Origin: Omphiscola glabra
Taxonomy: Eukaryota; Mollusca; Gastropoda; Lymnaeidae
Length of the DNA stretch: 64,000 nt
Direction: 5' to 3'
NCBI GenBank assembly: GCA_964017045.1
Contig: OZ024797.1
Span: forward strand, 12,307,062 to 12,371,061
A program made the position numbers and the translations under genes. Shown in pieces: positions 26,301-40,400 of this stretch. Each line of letters starts with the position of its first letter. The first letter of the stretch is position 1. The notes beneath the pieces are model-generated. The model worked only from the letters and a program-made list of their open reading frames with translations, ran no database searches and had not been told where the DNA came from.

Positions 26301-28419
26301 TTCTGACAAGCCGTGAACAAGCCTGCCATCCTCTTGCTTGAATATTTTTATTACAGGAAATGTTCAGCTGACATGCAGACTCGTAATACTCTATCATATC
26401 AAACAGAGCTGTGGCACACTGAAAGATCATGAGGTGAAAATTAACATTAGCCTGGGGAGCATCTACGCTTTCAAACAGCACAATTAGCTGCAAACTTATC
26501 AAAGATTATCAAAGCCCCCTGCATCATCATCAGGCAACACACAAAGGGATTTACAAAAAGGGAAACAAATGGCATAGTTTATGTTTGTTTTATGTGTTGG
26601 CAAATTTATATGACAATTAATAGGGGGCACTGTGGAAAATCCTACCCATTAACCACGTGCCACCACTGTTCCCATCCCCATGCTTCCACTGATCCCAACC
26701 ACCAACCAGGTGCCACCATTAATCCTATCCACCAACCAGGTGCTGCCACTGATCACATCCACCAACCAGGTGCCACCACTAATCCTACCCACCAACCAGG
26801 TGCCACCATTGATTCTACCCACCAACTAGGTGCCGTCCGCCACTGATACCATCCACCAACCAAATTTACTAAGATACATAATAGAGGCTCAGCTTCCATA
26901 ATGGCTTCATGTTTTTCTATTCCTTTGTCCATGAAACTAACAAGGCAATTCTTCACAAAATTCCTTAATGGTTTCCAAGCCATCATCTCATCTGGAGAAT
27001 ACAGCCTATGATTTGACTGCTTTAATAACTAAGTCTAATTATCAATTCTACATCACATGCAATGACGTACTTACTGAGATTTATCACAACTATACATTTT
27101 CACCATTAAAGTTCAAATGTTCAACACTATCTCAGGTTTCAATCAAAACTACTTTTATTTATACAGTGTTCTGATACAATGCTACTTTCTTGTTCATATA
27201 TATATATACAAACACATACAAGATTTCCCAGGATGACCTTATTACTGATATTAAAGTCTAAATTGATCATGTAGGCTCTGATATTTAAGCCATGAATCTT
27301 ATGCAGAGGCATGTAATACAGAAATAAAGCACAATGACAATCAGAGTCAGCATCAGATTCTTGGAGAGCCCTGGAAACCCTAGTTACAATTATATCCTCA
27401 AGTAACGCATTATGGATATGTGCTATTGTCAAATACTGTAACATGGTTGGATTTTATTTTTGGACCAACAGTTACTCAATTAAAGGTTTGGTGTGTGGGG
27501 GGGGGGGGGGGTATTTGTTTAATTAAAACCCATGGTAGGATGGTAGGGCACAATTCCAAATGCAGTGAGTGATTTTACTAGCACAAAACATTTAATATGT
27601 CAGCCAGGAGGACTGTGGTCTGCCCCCCCCCCCCAAATCCACAGGGTAGGATGGTAGGGCACGATTCCAAATGCAGTGAGTGATTTTACTAGCACAAAAC
27701 ATTTAATGTCAGCCAGGAGGACTGTGGTCTGCCCCCCATCCCCCGCCCCTTGAAACCACCTGACTGAAGGTCTTATCTATATGCACTGGAATTTCTTCCT
27801 AATTGTCTTGGTACTGACACCGTCTACAATGTATCAGTAAAACAGTGCATCATACACTGATGACTCATACTTTGCCCTGCAGAGAGAGATTGTCTGTTTA
27901 CCATCTCTAAGTGTTTGCGAGTTCAGACTACGGTACATTATTTATAGGCGCTAAACAGTGGCATGGATAAACATCACTTGCAAATAACAAATGTCTTTCT
28001 TAGAACGACAAAAGATGACTTCTTATAAGATAAGAGATGTTCATATCGTAACTTATATGGTCATTATGTTTGTGTAAAACTGGGCATTGAGATTATATGG
28101 TGAATATGTTTTGTACACCTGGGAATTAAGATTTCATGGTGACTATGTTTGTGTACAACTGGGAATATGGTGTACAACTGGTAATATAGATTATATAGTG
28201 AGTATGTTTGTGTACGACTAGGAATATAGGCAAAATACATGAACTATGACATCTTAGAACTCCACGCCTGTAGTCCTACTACTCAAGTCTCTACACTAGC
28301 GTCACTATAATGGTAAGGGACATGATCAAACCGGGGCCCTTCAGTGGCGTTAGAAAAGGGTGCGATGGGGATGGTGCACCCCGGGCAAAGCTCTTTTCTT
28401 TCCAACTGACAGGTTGTTG

Positions 28420-28451
<32 letters not shown>

Positions 28452-31400
28452 TAAAATCTTGACCCGCACAGTACGGCACTAACCTCAACTACACCACTGG
28501 GACCCTTTGATTTAAACAACACAATGTTTACGCATTCATTTCTCGACGTTTTACTTTTGTTTCTTTACACATCGTTGTGACAGGCCCACCAAAAGTCATT
28601 CCAGCCCGGCCTGCGGGTTGTCACACGTAGAATCCTTAGGAAGCATTAACGTTCAATCTATGGTTGACGTATGACCGGGTGGCGGCTTGCATTGATTTAA
28701 CATCAATAATTACTTGGAAACTTCATTTCTGCAAAAGCTCTTTCGTTTCTGTTCCGCTTAAGGGTGGGTGAGAAACCTACCAACATGGATGGTAGATCAA
28801 GGTTAGCATTATCGATAGTGTGTAGTAACAATAACCACGTCGTCTTTACTCTGCACCATGGACGCACACGTGCGTGTTCACTGATCAGTATGCAAGCACA
28901 CGGACGACAAGGGACAACGCTGTAGATGTAATTGCAAGAGGACACACTGATCCAGACTCGTCTCGTCAACAACGGGATAACCTCTGACCTCTGTAATTGT
29001 TACATGACAACCACAAGTTCAGTGTCCTGTGATGGTCATGGCATCATGGGCGTAACTTAGATTTGTTGGAACCGCATGGGATTAAATAACGTCCCACACC
29101 GATCCAACGTATTTAATTATAACAGTACCGTTGTTATGGTACCAATTTTACTTAAACTGCAACCATCTTAAGCACATCTTAGGTTCGACGAGGCTATGAA
29201 GCAGTGAATACCAGTGATGCGGGGTCGCCCCCCGTCCGCAAAATTACGGTCAGTCAGTAAAAACCTTACCTAAAATGACTAGTCCGTATTTCTACTAGTC
29301 CAGACTGTAGGATGTCTGTCAAATGGGACATGTTACACGTAATGTTTAAAGCAAAATTAAACAACCCATAAAAACAACGTTTTTCCTATACATCTTTTAT
29401 GTGCATTTTTTTAATGATTTTATTTTATATTAAAATTGTAATCCCCCACCCGCTTTTACACTGCAGATTTATTTCACCAACTATTTCAGAAAAACAGAAG
29501 AAAATGTTACGCACTAAACGCACTTGCAATTATTTTTTGTTCACGAATCTCATTTAGCGCAGTTATCTGGAATGTTATTTCATAAATCAGTGGCATCATA
29601 TTTCCCTCGTCTTCACCTTAAAAAAACAGGAACAAACTATTTTGGGGGGTTGGGGGAGGGCGCCTGAAAATTTGAAAGAATGTGTTGTCATCGGCAGCGA
29701 GTCTATGTGCCAAGTTTCAGGTCGATAGATTGACGGGAAATGGGTCCGTGGGCCGAAGATTGTTGCCCTAAACACACAAAAGATAAATTAATATAAAGGA
29801 TTTTAAAATGTATATCTCAGTGTTTGTGGCTTCTTCTTGCTTGGCTTAAACGTGTATTGTCATGGCCGAAAGACAGTGAAACACCCATGAGAGTAGCACA
29901 CGTTAAACAAGAGTTATAAAAATAGGATCGTGGTAAAGTCCTACATGCATAGTTTCAACAATAACAAAAGTTGCTTCATGGTATCAAAAACTTTATCTTA
30001 ACATGATGTCCATTAAAAAAAAATTGTTTGTCCGTAAAAATAAAGTGTGGTGATTTAAGAGCATTTGTCGGTAAATGTAATGTTTTGAAGATGGCAAGCC
30101 TGCCATAGTGTCACACAAGCCTGCTATAGTGTCACACAAGCCTGCCATAGTGTCACACAAGCCTGCCATAGTGTCACACAAGCCTGCCCTAGTGTCACAC
30201 AAGCCTGCCATAGTTTCACACAAGCCTGACATAGTGTCACACAAGCCTGCCATAGTTTCACACAAGCCTGACATAGTGTCACACAAGCCTGCCCTAGTGT
30301 CACACAAGCCTGCCCTAGTGTCACACAAGCCTGCCATAGTGTCACACAAGCCTGCCATAGTGTCACACAAGCCTGTCATAGTGTCACACAAGCCTGCCCT
30401 AGTGTCACACAAGCCTGTCATAGTGTCACACAAGCCTGCCATAGTGTCACACAAGCCTGCCCTAGTGTCACACAAGCCTGCTCTAGTGTCACACAAGCCT
30501 GCCATAGTGTCACACAAGCCTGCCATAGTGTCACACAAGCCTGCCATAGTGTCACACAAGCCTGCCGTAGTGTCACACAAACATTTCCAAATCAAAACCG
30601 ATGTTTGGGAACCAGGGGGGTCGCGCCAGGGCGAGAACTAAAATTGCATCCCTCGACTTGTATAAATGGTTGTATTCAATCTGTTTGACATTGTAGGCTA
30701 TTTGATGCACATAGCACAGACCTGTTTACTCTTGCGATTTTGGAGTACAATGTACGATTTTGAGTTGTATACATTATATATACTGTATTCTTATTTTTTT
30801 ACTATTAAGATAATGTATTGAACGATTTTGTGATGATATTGTACGATTTTAAGAGTTTGAGGGTAAACGGGTCTGATATCACACTCTAATGTCCGCCGCA
30901 GCAATGTTCATATGTCCGGAGTCACCCTTTTTACTTAAAATCGAAGTCGTTAACGTTTCTCAAACTCTTAAAAAAATGTTATAAAACAAAATTCCACTGA
31001 ATTGTAATCGGTGGCGCTGTTTAAAGAGCACGACGTCATACGCCTGCTTTTTATGAATCATTTTGAGGGGATACATGAGAGTTCCGGCAATATATCTAAG
31101 CCGTGTGTTCGAGACACCGGAGTCAGCGAAAATCTAGGAAGTAAAAAAGGTCAACAAGAAAGTAACCGTCTAGTTGCCATCCTAAGCTTAATCAACCGTA
31201 GAAATCCCTTATACCGAAGGTCAAAACTATCGGAGTGTGTCTTGTTATTTCAATAACCCGAGACGCAATTAGACTGGGGTATGTCACGGAAACTGGGGAT
31301 ATTTAACCCCGGTCAGGGGATATTCAACCTGTTGGGGAGTGCCTGGTGGACTGATAGGGACCAAAATCAGTAGTCACCAATTTGCTTACCTCGACAAATT

Positions 31401-34400
31401 ATTTTAAAAAATACATATATATTATTAGAAACAACGTCCAAGTGAATTCGCCCCCTAAAGCGTATTTAAATATCGGCTGTCACTTTGCTGGCAGAAAACG
31501 ATCAATAAATGCACGTAACGCCCCCATTATGATTCTCTCTGAAAGGGTTCTTATTTTAGCGCGACACTGCCAGTGGACTGCCGGTATCTAAAGATTCGAG
31601 AAACAATTAATTTTTTTTTCAAGAAAGTGATTCATAAACAACCAATATTGTTTGTGGTCCCCGGCTGTCATGTAATGCACTTTCGGCATAAACTGTTCCC
31701 GCCCTTGTTGAGGACCACTGACATTAGTTCTCCCACACGTGACTGACACCCTCTCTGCCAGTAGAAGAGCAGGAGACCGGCACTTGATAGGACGTGTCAA
31801 CAGTGGATCAGACGATCACGAGGAATCAATTAACCACGGCCAAGGACTGTAAGGGTGGGGTTAATGAGGAGGCGGCGAGACAACAACAAGCAACACGACA
31901 ACAACAAGCAACACAACAACAAGCAACATGACAACAATACCATGGTATGATGATGCGATTCAAAACTCAACCCTATCCAACCCACCGGGCGCGTTTTCAC
32001 GTATTGTCCTTCAGAATAAGGCTTAACCTTAACCAAATACAAAATTGTGATCATTTGATGTCACCCTTACATGCATATTACGATATTCTATGAAACGAGA
32101 TAGTTCTCATGTTCCATTTATTATTTCCATTACTTGAGACGAATGATGCCAAACCATATTGATTGGAGCCCGCTCAGATACATTTCTTAACTAAATCTGG
32201 CACTAACAAAGGTCGTATATAATAAACTTATAGGAACCATTTACCAGGCCCGAAATGTTGTTTTTGTTCACACTGACGCGTTCGTTCTTATATACAGTTG
32301 AACCCGCTTATCTCGACCTCGGTTAATTCGCCAACCCTATTAAGTCGACGTTTTTGAAGTGGAACCGCCAAATTCTCTCTTTGTCTTAGCATTTTCTCAT
32401 CGGTTATGTCGATTCTTTTATGTCGCCGAACCCTAATATCTCGAGCACAAAAACGGGCCAAATTTGCCACTTAAGTTGGTTATCTCGATCCCCGTGACCA
32501 ATCGCCAGCTTTTGAAAAGTTAGTTATCGATGCCACTTCACCATCTCACTACCGTATTTTCGCGTTTGTATCGACAATCCCATCTTAGCAGTGCATTGTT
32601 GGTTGTCAAGGAAAATTGTGGCATACGAGACACATGGGTAGGGGGATTGGTAGGTGTGTCAAAGGTTATAAAAATATCACCGCAACGTATCGTATTGATC
32701 GTGATGGTCATATTGTTGCTTTGTGTGTCACAGTGAACTAGCTATCTGCGGGTTGGGGAAGGTTGGTTCCGCGGAGCGAAATAATGACGCCACAGCACGG
32801 AAAGACGTGTTGGCGGACTAGTGTGTTTTGACCATGTCATGTTAAATATTACCACTACAGCGATCTCTTTATGAAAACACAAAGCAATAGTATACGCAGT
32901 GACGTAGCGAGCTTAACTCGCGCCCGGGGCACAATACATTTTTAGCGCCCCCCCTCTATTCGAAAACCATACAATATTATATGTAAAATATACCATTTGG
33001 CGCCCCTTTGTGAGTAGCGCCCGGGGCATGATGCCCCCCTCGCTACGCGACTGAGTATACGGGCATACGATAACTGCGAACATGTTGTTAGCAAACATGT
33101 ATGTACATTTTTATAGCATGCCGATCGCTTCATCAAACAAATAACGGCAAAGCTGTTGTGTAAAAAAAAACCTCCAAAAACACGTGCATGTACATTCTCA
33201 TTTATTAACACACATCATGTACATAAAGACATTTCAAGCACATGTTAATATATTGCCGCCATATTGATTTTCGTTTATCTCGATCCTCGGTTATCTCGAC
33301 GCCTTTTGGCATACCCCGTGGCCGTCGACATAACCGGGTTCTACTGTATATATATATATATTCGTTGTCAACACACTAGCCCTAAGTCAGTGTTTCCCAA
33401 ACTTACGACCTCTGTGTACTTTGTATATAATTTTCGTAACACTGGGTACCCCACATTAAAAGAAAATTGTAACAATTTTAAACAATATTTATTTTTACTT
33501 TGCTGCGCTTACACCCACCAAACTCTTCCCATACCCTCAGGAGTATGCGTACCACACTTTGGAAAACACTGCCCATTATTAAAAAGATGTTCTCATCGAT
33601 ACATTGACCCACTGAGCGAATCGATGCACCAATTATTAAAAAGATGTTCTCATCGATACATTGACCCACTGAGCGAATCGATGCACCCATTATTAAAAAG
33701 ATGTAGCAGAGAAGAAACTCACCTCATCGTCCAGATGGCAGGCCTCAAAGTCCAGTATTTTAAACTGGACCCTCCTGAAGATCTCTTCTATACACTCACA
33801 TTGCTTCTGGTCCAACTTCTCACCTGGGAGATAAAGCAAACAACTTCATTAGCTGACTTCATCCGTTTATTGTGGAAATCGGAACTGCATATTCATGAGT
33901 CCCAAGACTGTCTTTCAAGATTCTATTCACCGCAGTACTAGAGATTTCATCACACGCATCTGAACGGTTAACTATTTCAAAACCAATTACCCCAGTGGAA
34001 GATATCACATTGTAGGATGTAATGAGTGCAGCTGGAAATATCAAAGTGACAAACTAATTCCGCAGGGTAAAATAAAAAGGTGTTGCAGTGGTCGAAGATT
34101 CAATGATAATCGAGGTAAAAAAAAAAAAGGGGGGGGGGGCGTATTTTTAATCACCTTTGTTAACTATATAATACGTCACCGAATTCCAAGGTCACTTGTC
34201 AAAATATTGATTGCAGCGCATACTAAGAGTAGAATCTACTAAGATTAAATTCTACCAAGAGTAGAGTTTTGTGGAGTTGGACTAAATCACTAGTGGAAAT
34301 GGAGACTAAAAAAAACCTCTGAGGTAATCAGAGCCATATAGTACAGGGCCCAGATGGATGTTTAAGACAACATAGAGACAGTCTATCTAAAAGTTGGAAG

Positions 34401-37400
34401 AATTGGCTCACATTTCAAATACCATTACTGCGATTTACTTTAAACTCGCAGCTGTGGGACATCAAAACCGGTTTTCTGAGGCCCGCAAAGTGGTCAGTTT
34501 GTAATAAGAGGCAACGCTCAATAATGACGTACAGATTGAGTTGGTTATGAGGGCGGGTTGGGGGGGAATAGGTGATCTAAATTGTAACCATGTGACCCCA
34601 AATGGTTTGAGACTTTTGTCTTTGAAGAACATCAGACGTTCGACGGCAAGCAGAGATCATGACAAAATACATACGCTCTTTATATCAGAATTTGATGTTA
34701 AGTCCTTCCTAAAATCGGACCATGACATAATCACACTACTCGGGTGTGCTTGAAATTATATATATATATATATATATATAACTGGCAATGTATTCCCCAT
34801 CATATGTATTGTCTACAGACGCAAGTGCCGCGCTCTCCATCTCGGTCGGACGTTTTATCGACCAAACTCCAGCTTGGCGTGGCACGCTGCATGGGGAGGG
34901 GGTCAGCTAGTGGGTTTCCGTATGCCTGTGGGTGCACCATGTCGCATAGGGGACGGGATGATACGCTGGCATTGCTTTACTCACAGTGAAAGGCTCACTT
35001 TATCAACTCACGTATTCAGGCACGCTGCCAGTCTCACAACATACCACATCAGACGCCGATCGCTACTGGTCGTATCATTTCGCTCCCCACACACCACGCC
35101 CACACGAACATGTGGTGACCACCATTCATACGTATGAATAGCCTAACCACACTCAATCACTTGATCCGGAACAATAATAAAATGATAAGGCCATTAATAT
35201 GAAAGTGGGCCAAAATATGTGACCTTGTGAGGATTGAAAAAATATAAGTGATTCTAAATGTCAGAAGAAAAAAAAGAAAGAAAAGAAGGCAGCGGTGGTA
35301 TCTATCGTTGGCAGTGGACACAATTAAAATGACCGTCGACAAAAGAATTGAAGGTGTCACAAAATACGGCAAGTTAAACAAACGGGGCACACCGTAATAA
35401 AAAGAGATATCTTACGAAATGAATACATTAACATTGTCGGCCTGTTGGCACAACGTAATAACAAGAGATATCTTAAGAAATGAATACATTAACATTGTCG
35501 GTCTGTTGGCACAACGTAATAACAAGAGATATCTTAAGAAATGAATACATTAACATTGTCGGTCTGTTGGCACAACGTAATAACAAGAGATATCTTAAGA
35601 AATGAATACATTAACATTGTCGGTCTGTTGGCACAACGTAATAACAAGAGATATCTTAAGAAATCAATACATTAACATTGTCGGCCTGTTGGCACAACGT
35701 AATAACAAGAGATATCTTAAGAAATCAATACATTAACATTGTCGGTCTGTTGGCACAACGTAATAACAAGAGATATCTTAAGAAATCAATACATTAACAT
35801 TGTCGGCCTGTTGGCACAACGTAATAACAAGAGATATCTTAAGAAATCAATACATTAACATTGTCGGCCTGTTGGCACAACGTAATAACAAGAGATATCT
35901 TAAGAAATCAATACATTAACATTGTCGGCCTGTTGGCACAAGCACCAAAAGGAAAAAATGAAGAAGAAAAGAAATCCGCCATAGTCAAAAATTTAAGTGT
36001 ATAACAAAAATGTTATGACTATGATAGGGGTATTATGACTTTGATAGGGGTATTATGATTATGATAGGGGTTTTATGTGTTTTATATGAGCATTATGACC
36101 TTTATAGGAGTATTATGACTTACCGTAAAGGCTCGGAAGCACAGTATTGAATATATTTTTAACTATTGTCCCATCTGTTGACTAATACTATTCGGATGTC
36201 ATTTGTAGTAGTTTATTTTAGTTAAAATGAAAAATTAAGATTACAAACGTATAGTACATTCAATTATCTTTCATGTGATACCTCGTTTGGTCTTACAAAC
36301 CCAACAATAATATTTTAAATCGTTTTTTAATCCCAACCTCCCACTTCTGGTACCCGGGTACCAATAGCCACTTCGTAACTAGATTAAGGACGCTGCCTCC
36401 CAAGACGAACTGTCTCCATGGCGACCTGATAACATGTGGTCAATAATCTATAGAATGCAGCCAGCTGCCCCTCTACACCAATGCCGGCTATGCGAGTTAT
36501 TACTTGATGCCGCTCTTGACTGACATCACCATGTGCTGATGCTCAAAAGAAGTTTACTCTTAAATTTGGGGGCAAACACGGTTTTAAAAAAAATGTGTGT
36601 CCCGTCTAAAATTACCAAAGATCAAATATTTTTTTAATCGACAATGTATGACTTTTCTTTTTGCGCTGCATGCCTTTTTTCTAAATTAGTGGAAGGTGTG
36701 AAATAATAATAGACAGAGACGTGTCTGAGTGTGTTTGTTTGTGTGTGTTGGTGGGGGGGGGCACCAGCGTGACACTTTTAGGCTTTATTGCCAACATTAT
36801 AAAATAGATGTGTGTGTGAAAAGGAAGGGGGTGGGCGTAATGTTGAAAGATCACTATGGGCGGCATTTAGTCAAGGTACCCCACTGATAATAGGAGAAGT
36901 AGACCAAAAAAAAATTGCATCGCCTGAGAAACCGCAACTCTTCGAACCCACCACGCAGAGCATGCACCACCAAAACTATGTTTAATGTTAGTAATAAATG
37001 TAATGACACGCTTCTGATTCAAATAGCAGTAGATACCATAACTTAATTGAGTGCAACGTTTTCTTACTGAAACCGACCGTGCGCAAGTTGTATATTAATT
37101 GTAATTGTATCATTTGGAAAACAAACTGGGATATGACATCTCATGCCAAATTCCCCAAACCGCAAGGTTTTTTTTTTTTTTAGGGTCCACATGTTTTTAA
37201 AAGAATCTCATTCAGCGCAGTTATCAGGAATTTTATTTCGTGAAATCGGTGTCATCATACTTCCTTCATCTTCCACTTGAAAACCCGGGAAATCTTGTGG
37301 GCGGTTGGGGGTGGGTATGAACATTTGAAGGAATGTGTTGTCGTCGGCAATGACTCTATGTGCCAAGTTTCAGATCGATAGGTTAATGGAAAGTGGGTCA

Positions 37401-40400
37401 ATTAGCCGTCCGAGGATTTTGCCTTACACACAAAACAAAAGTGAACTTAATGTAAAGTATTTAAGACTTGGGGAAATTAGAACGTACCGGTTGCAATGAA
37501 TTTATTATTGAAGCGTCACGTATGCATACAATTTTCAAAAATCTTTATTTCCAAAAAGTTCAAATTCAATTTTGTTCAGAAAGTATTTTCTGAGCAATAA
37601 TATTATAAGTAGTGGTAACGGAAGAGTGTACGGGGGGGAAAAAAAGGGGGGGGGGGGTTGTCGGTGCTCGCTTTCGTTAGAGATTAAAAAAGATTGTCGC
37701 CTTAAATTGGGTCAAATTTAAAATGACGCCATCAATTTGAAGTTAGGGTGTATGCTAATGAAAGTCGGCGGACATTTAAACAATTATTATAAAGACATTT
37801 AAGTTATGGGGTTCAACATCAGTGCACCACGGTGACACGAATATGATGTACATAAAACAACCGCGCACCACCTAAATGTTCTTTGCAAAGGACAGAAGCT
37901 GCATAAACAAAATTGCGTACGTATTTCAATTAAGCTTCATGTTTGGGTGATACTTCCTTCCCACACTCTTCATCACCGATACCCAAGATCAGGGCAAATT
38001 CTTTCCCTTAAAAAGTTAGACCGAAGATGAAAACAATATTTTTTCCCCGGTCTGTAAGAATTCACGAGCATTACCACACCCCCCCCCCCCCAACCAAAAA
38101 AAAAAGCGGTTACCAAATTTATATGATCACTAATTAAGTCATTATTAACACTAAGTAAGGGATTTAAGGATGTTTTTTTTTTAAAATATGATGGCTGAAT
38201 TTTACGCTAAAGAAATAATTTATGTCGTGTTTTAAATTGTTCTCATTGTAAAATGTTATTTTGGTTCAAATATAAATGTATTTACGTGCTGTAAATAAAG
38301 ATGTACAATGTAATAACAAAAATGTCCTTTATTTGTATCAATAAAACAAAAGAATCCCATCTTATTACACCCCAGCTTGATCATTTGATATTGGTGGCAA
38401 CTTTACGGGTATGATAATGCGTAATGTCCCCATAGACAAAGGCCGACCCTTGCTAGCTACTCTTCGTTCTTTCAGCGGTGGGTATACCAAAAGCTTTGAG
38501 AACCGTTCCTCTATAATCAATGATGGCAATATGTGCCTCACGATATTCTCAGCGCCTGGTCACCATAACGAGATAAGCGCAACCTTTAACACGTTTATAC
38601 CAGACGTTTACAAATGTCGGGGAATTGACCAGTCGAAAATCATCAATCACCACAAAAGTCGTCAGTCATGTGGATTCGTGTGGAAACGAAACGGGAAGGT
38701 GTACGAAGAGGGCGGGTGGGGGGGGGTGTAAACCCGGCCCTTGATGTCTCAACGCTCGATATTATCTCGGCCACGGCTAGAGCACCCCCAGAGATTATCT
38801 CTTTATTGATTGGACTTAGTCTTATGAGACTGGTCGCCCCGCTGTAATTGCGTCGCAACGGTGGTGGGGAACAGGCACTGGAAAAATACGGGAGGGTTGA
38901 GGCTAAACCAACAGCGGCTTCCTTAACAAGACTGTGTATACAGAGTCCGAGTGTTGCCTCGGCTGTTAACCTGGAGTTGTAACGTCCTGGAGTTTTCTCC
39001 ATTAGACTCTGGAATGTTTCCAAAAATATTAAACAATTAACGACCATTGGGCTTTACATTACACGGTCGTACACTAGATCGTATGTAGTCAAGTTTGACT
39101 TTTTTGCAATTCTTATATTACTTTTACGTTTGAACAAAAGCAATACAATTAACCCCCCCCCCCCCCCCCCACAGCAGCTTCAGTAAAAGAACAACCGTCT
39201 TCGTTGGTTTTAAATCATGTCAGTTCGTTCAATTACATTTAATGTACAAGCTAAAACTGAGTCTAACGTTTGGCATGGTTGACGTCAGATAATATCTTCT
39301 GGACCCAGGTTGGGAAACACAAAGGCGGAGACCTCTGTTAGTCTTAAATGATAGGCTGTGTTAACACATTCCATTACTTTACGGCTTGGTAAAGAACTTG
39401 TCGCTACACAACTTTACGGCTTGGTAAAGAACTTGTCGCTACCCAACTTTACGGCGACTGAATGAGCAGCTTCTAAGTGCAGACTTGTGGGACGGTGATA
39501 GACAGCCCCAGAGACTCTTGGCTTTACAACAGTACACTCCCATTACCAGCGTGCAACAACATAATTACAACCACCAAACAATTCAATACAACTTAATAGA
39601 ACTATTTCATTGATAAGGCGACCCCATTGTGTATTTTGTTAAATATATAGCGGCCATGTTTTAGCGATAAACATCAATATTATAGCGTAACGTTATCTGG
39701 TAGATTTCGATATATTTCCTGATACATTAAATCCCGTTAAATCTTTTTTCGCAAGCCATTCGAAATGGAACATATATTTGTAGACATGTGAATCAAATCT
39801 AGTTATAAGTGGGTAACAAAAATACACCACCCACAAACAGGACGCACTGCATTGTTAAAAATACACAGTCACTGACAGCGGGGGAACAATAAATTAGCAG
39901 CATATTTAATTGACTTGAGAAGAAATGTCAAGCTCGGGACGTAGATTACTATGTGTGACGCACCCCTCGGGATGTAGATTACTATGTGTGACGCACCCCT
40001 CGGGACGTAGATTACTATGTGTGACGCACCCCTCGGGATGTAGATTACTATGTGTGACGCACCCCTCGGGACGTAGATTACTATGTGTGACGCACCCCTC
40101 GGGACGTAGATTACTATGTGTGACGCACCCCTCGGGACGTAGATTACTATGTGTGACGCACCCCTCGGGACGTAGATTACTATGTGTGACGCACCCCTCG
40201 GGACGTAGATTACTATGTGTGACGCACCCCTCGGGATGTAGATTACTATGTGTGACGCCCCCCTCGGGATGTAGATTACTATGTGAGACGCCTCCCTCGG
40301 CCCAACTACACCGTGGATTTGTTTTATTAAACACATATTCGGGATAACGAGGTCTTTAAACGGTCAATCCATTTTTTAACACAGGGAAACTAAAAAAATA

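Larger units (their letters stand above)
26419..33722. other. PPP1R37 intron 4, 7.3 kb
   Basis: Contains the 30-bp array at about 26690, a duplicated 112-bp segment at about 27533-27740, hAT MITEs at 28342 and 32897, the 21-bp array at 30097, a MITE at 30717, a pogo-like element at 32295 and a hAT relic at 33388, each listed separately. Base composition changes near 28 kb from AT-rich and CpG-poor to CpG-rich. No supportable coding exon was found apart from those of PPP1R37. Confidence 0.6.

Noticed and set aside
30108..30641. 177- and 200-codon ORFs on opposite strands
   Set aside because: Produced entirely by the 21-bp tandem repeat, whose period keeps frames open.
38411..38731. 106-codon plus-strand ORF in the CpG-rich intron
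   Set aside because: No recognisable motif and a low-complexity GGWGGV end. Its openness is explained by higher GC content.
39869..40347. Three overlapping 140-155-codon ORFs
   Set aside because: Artefacts of the 33-bp minisatellite; no non-repeat coding sequence around it.
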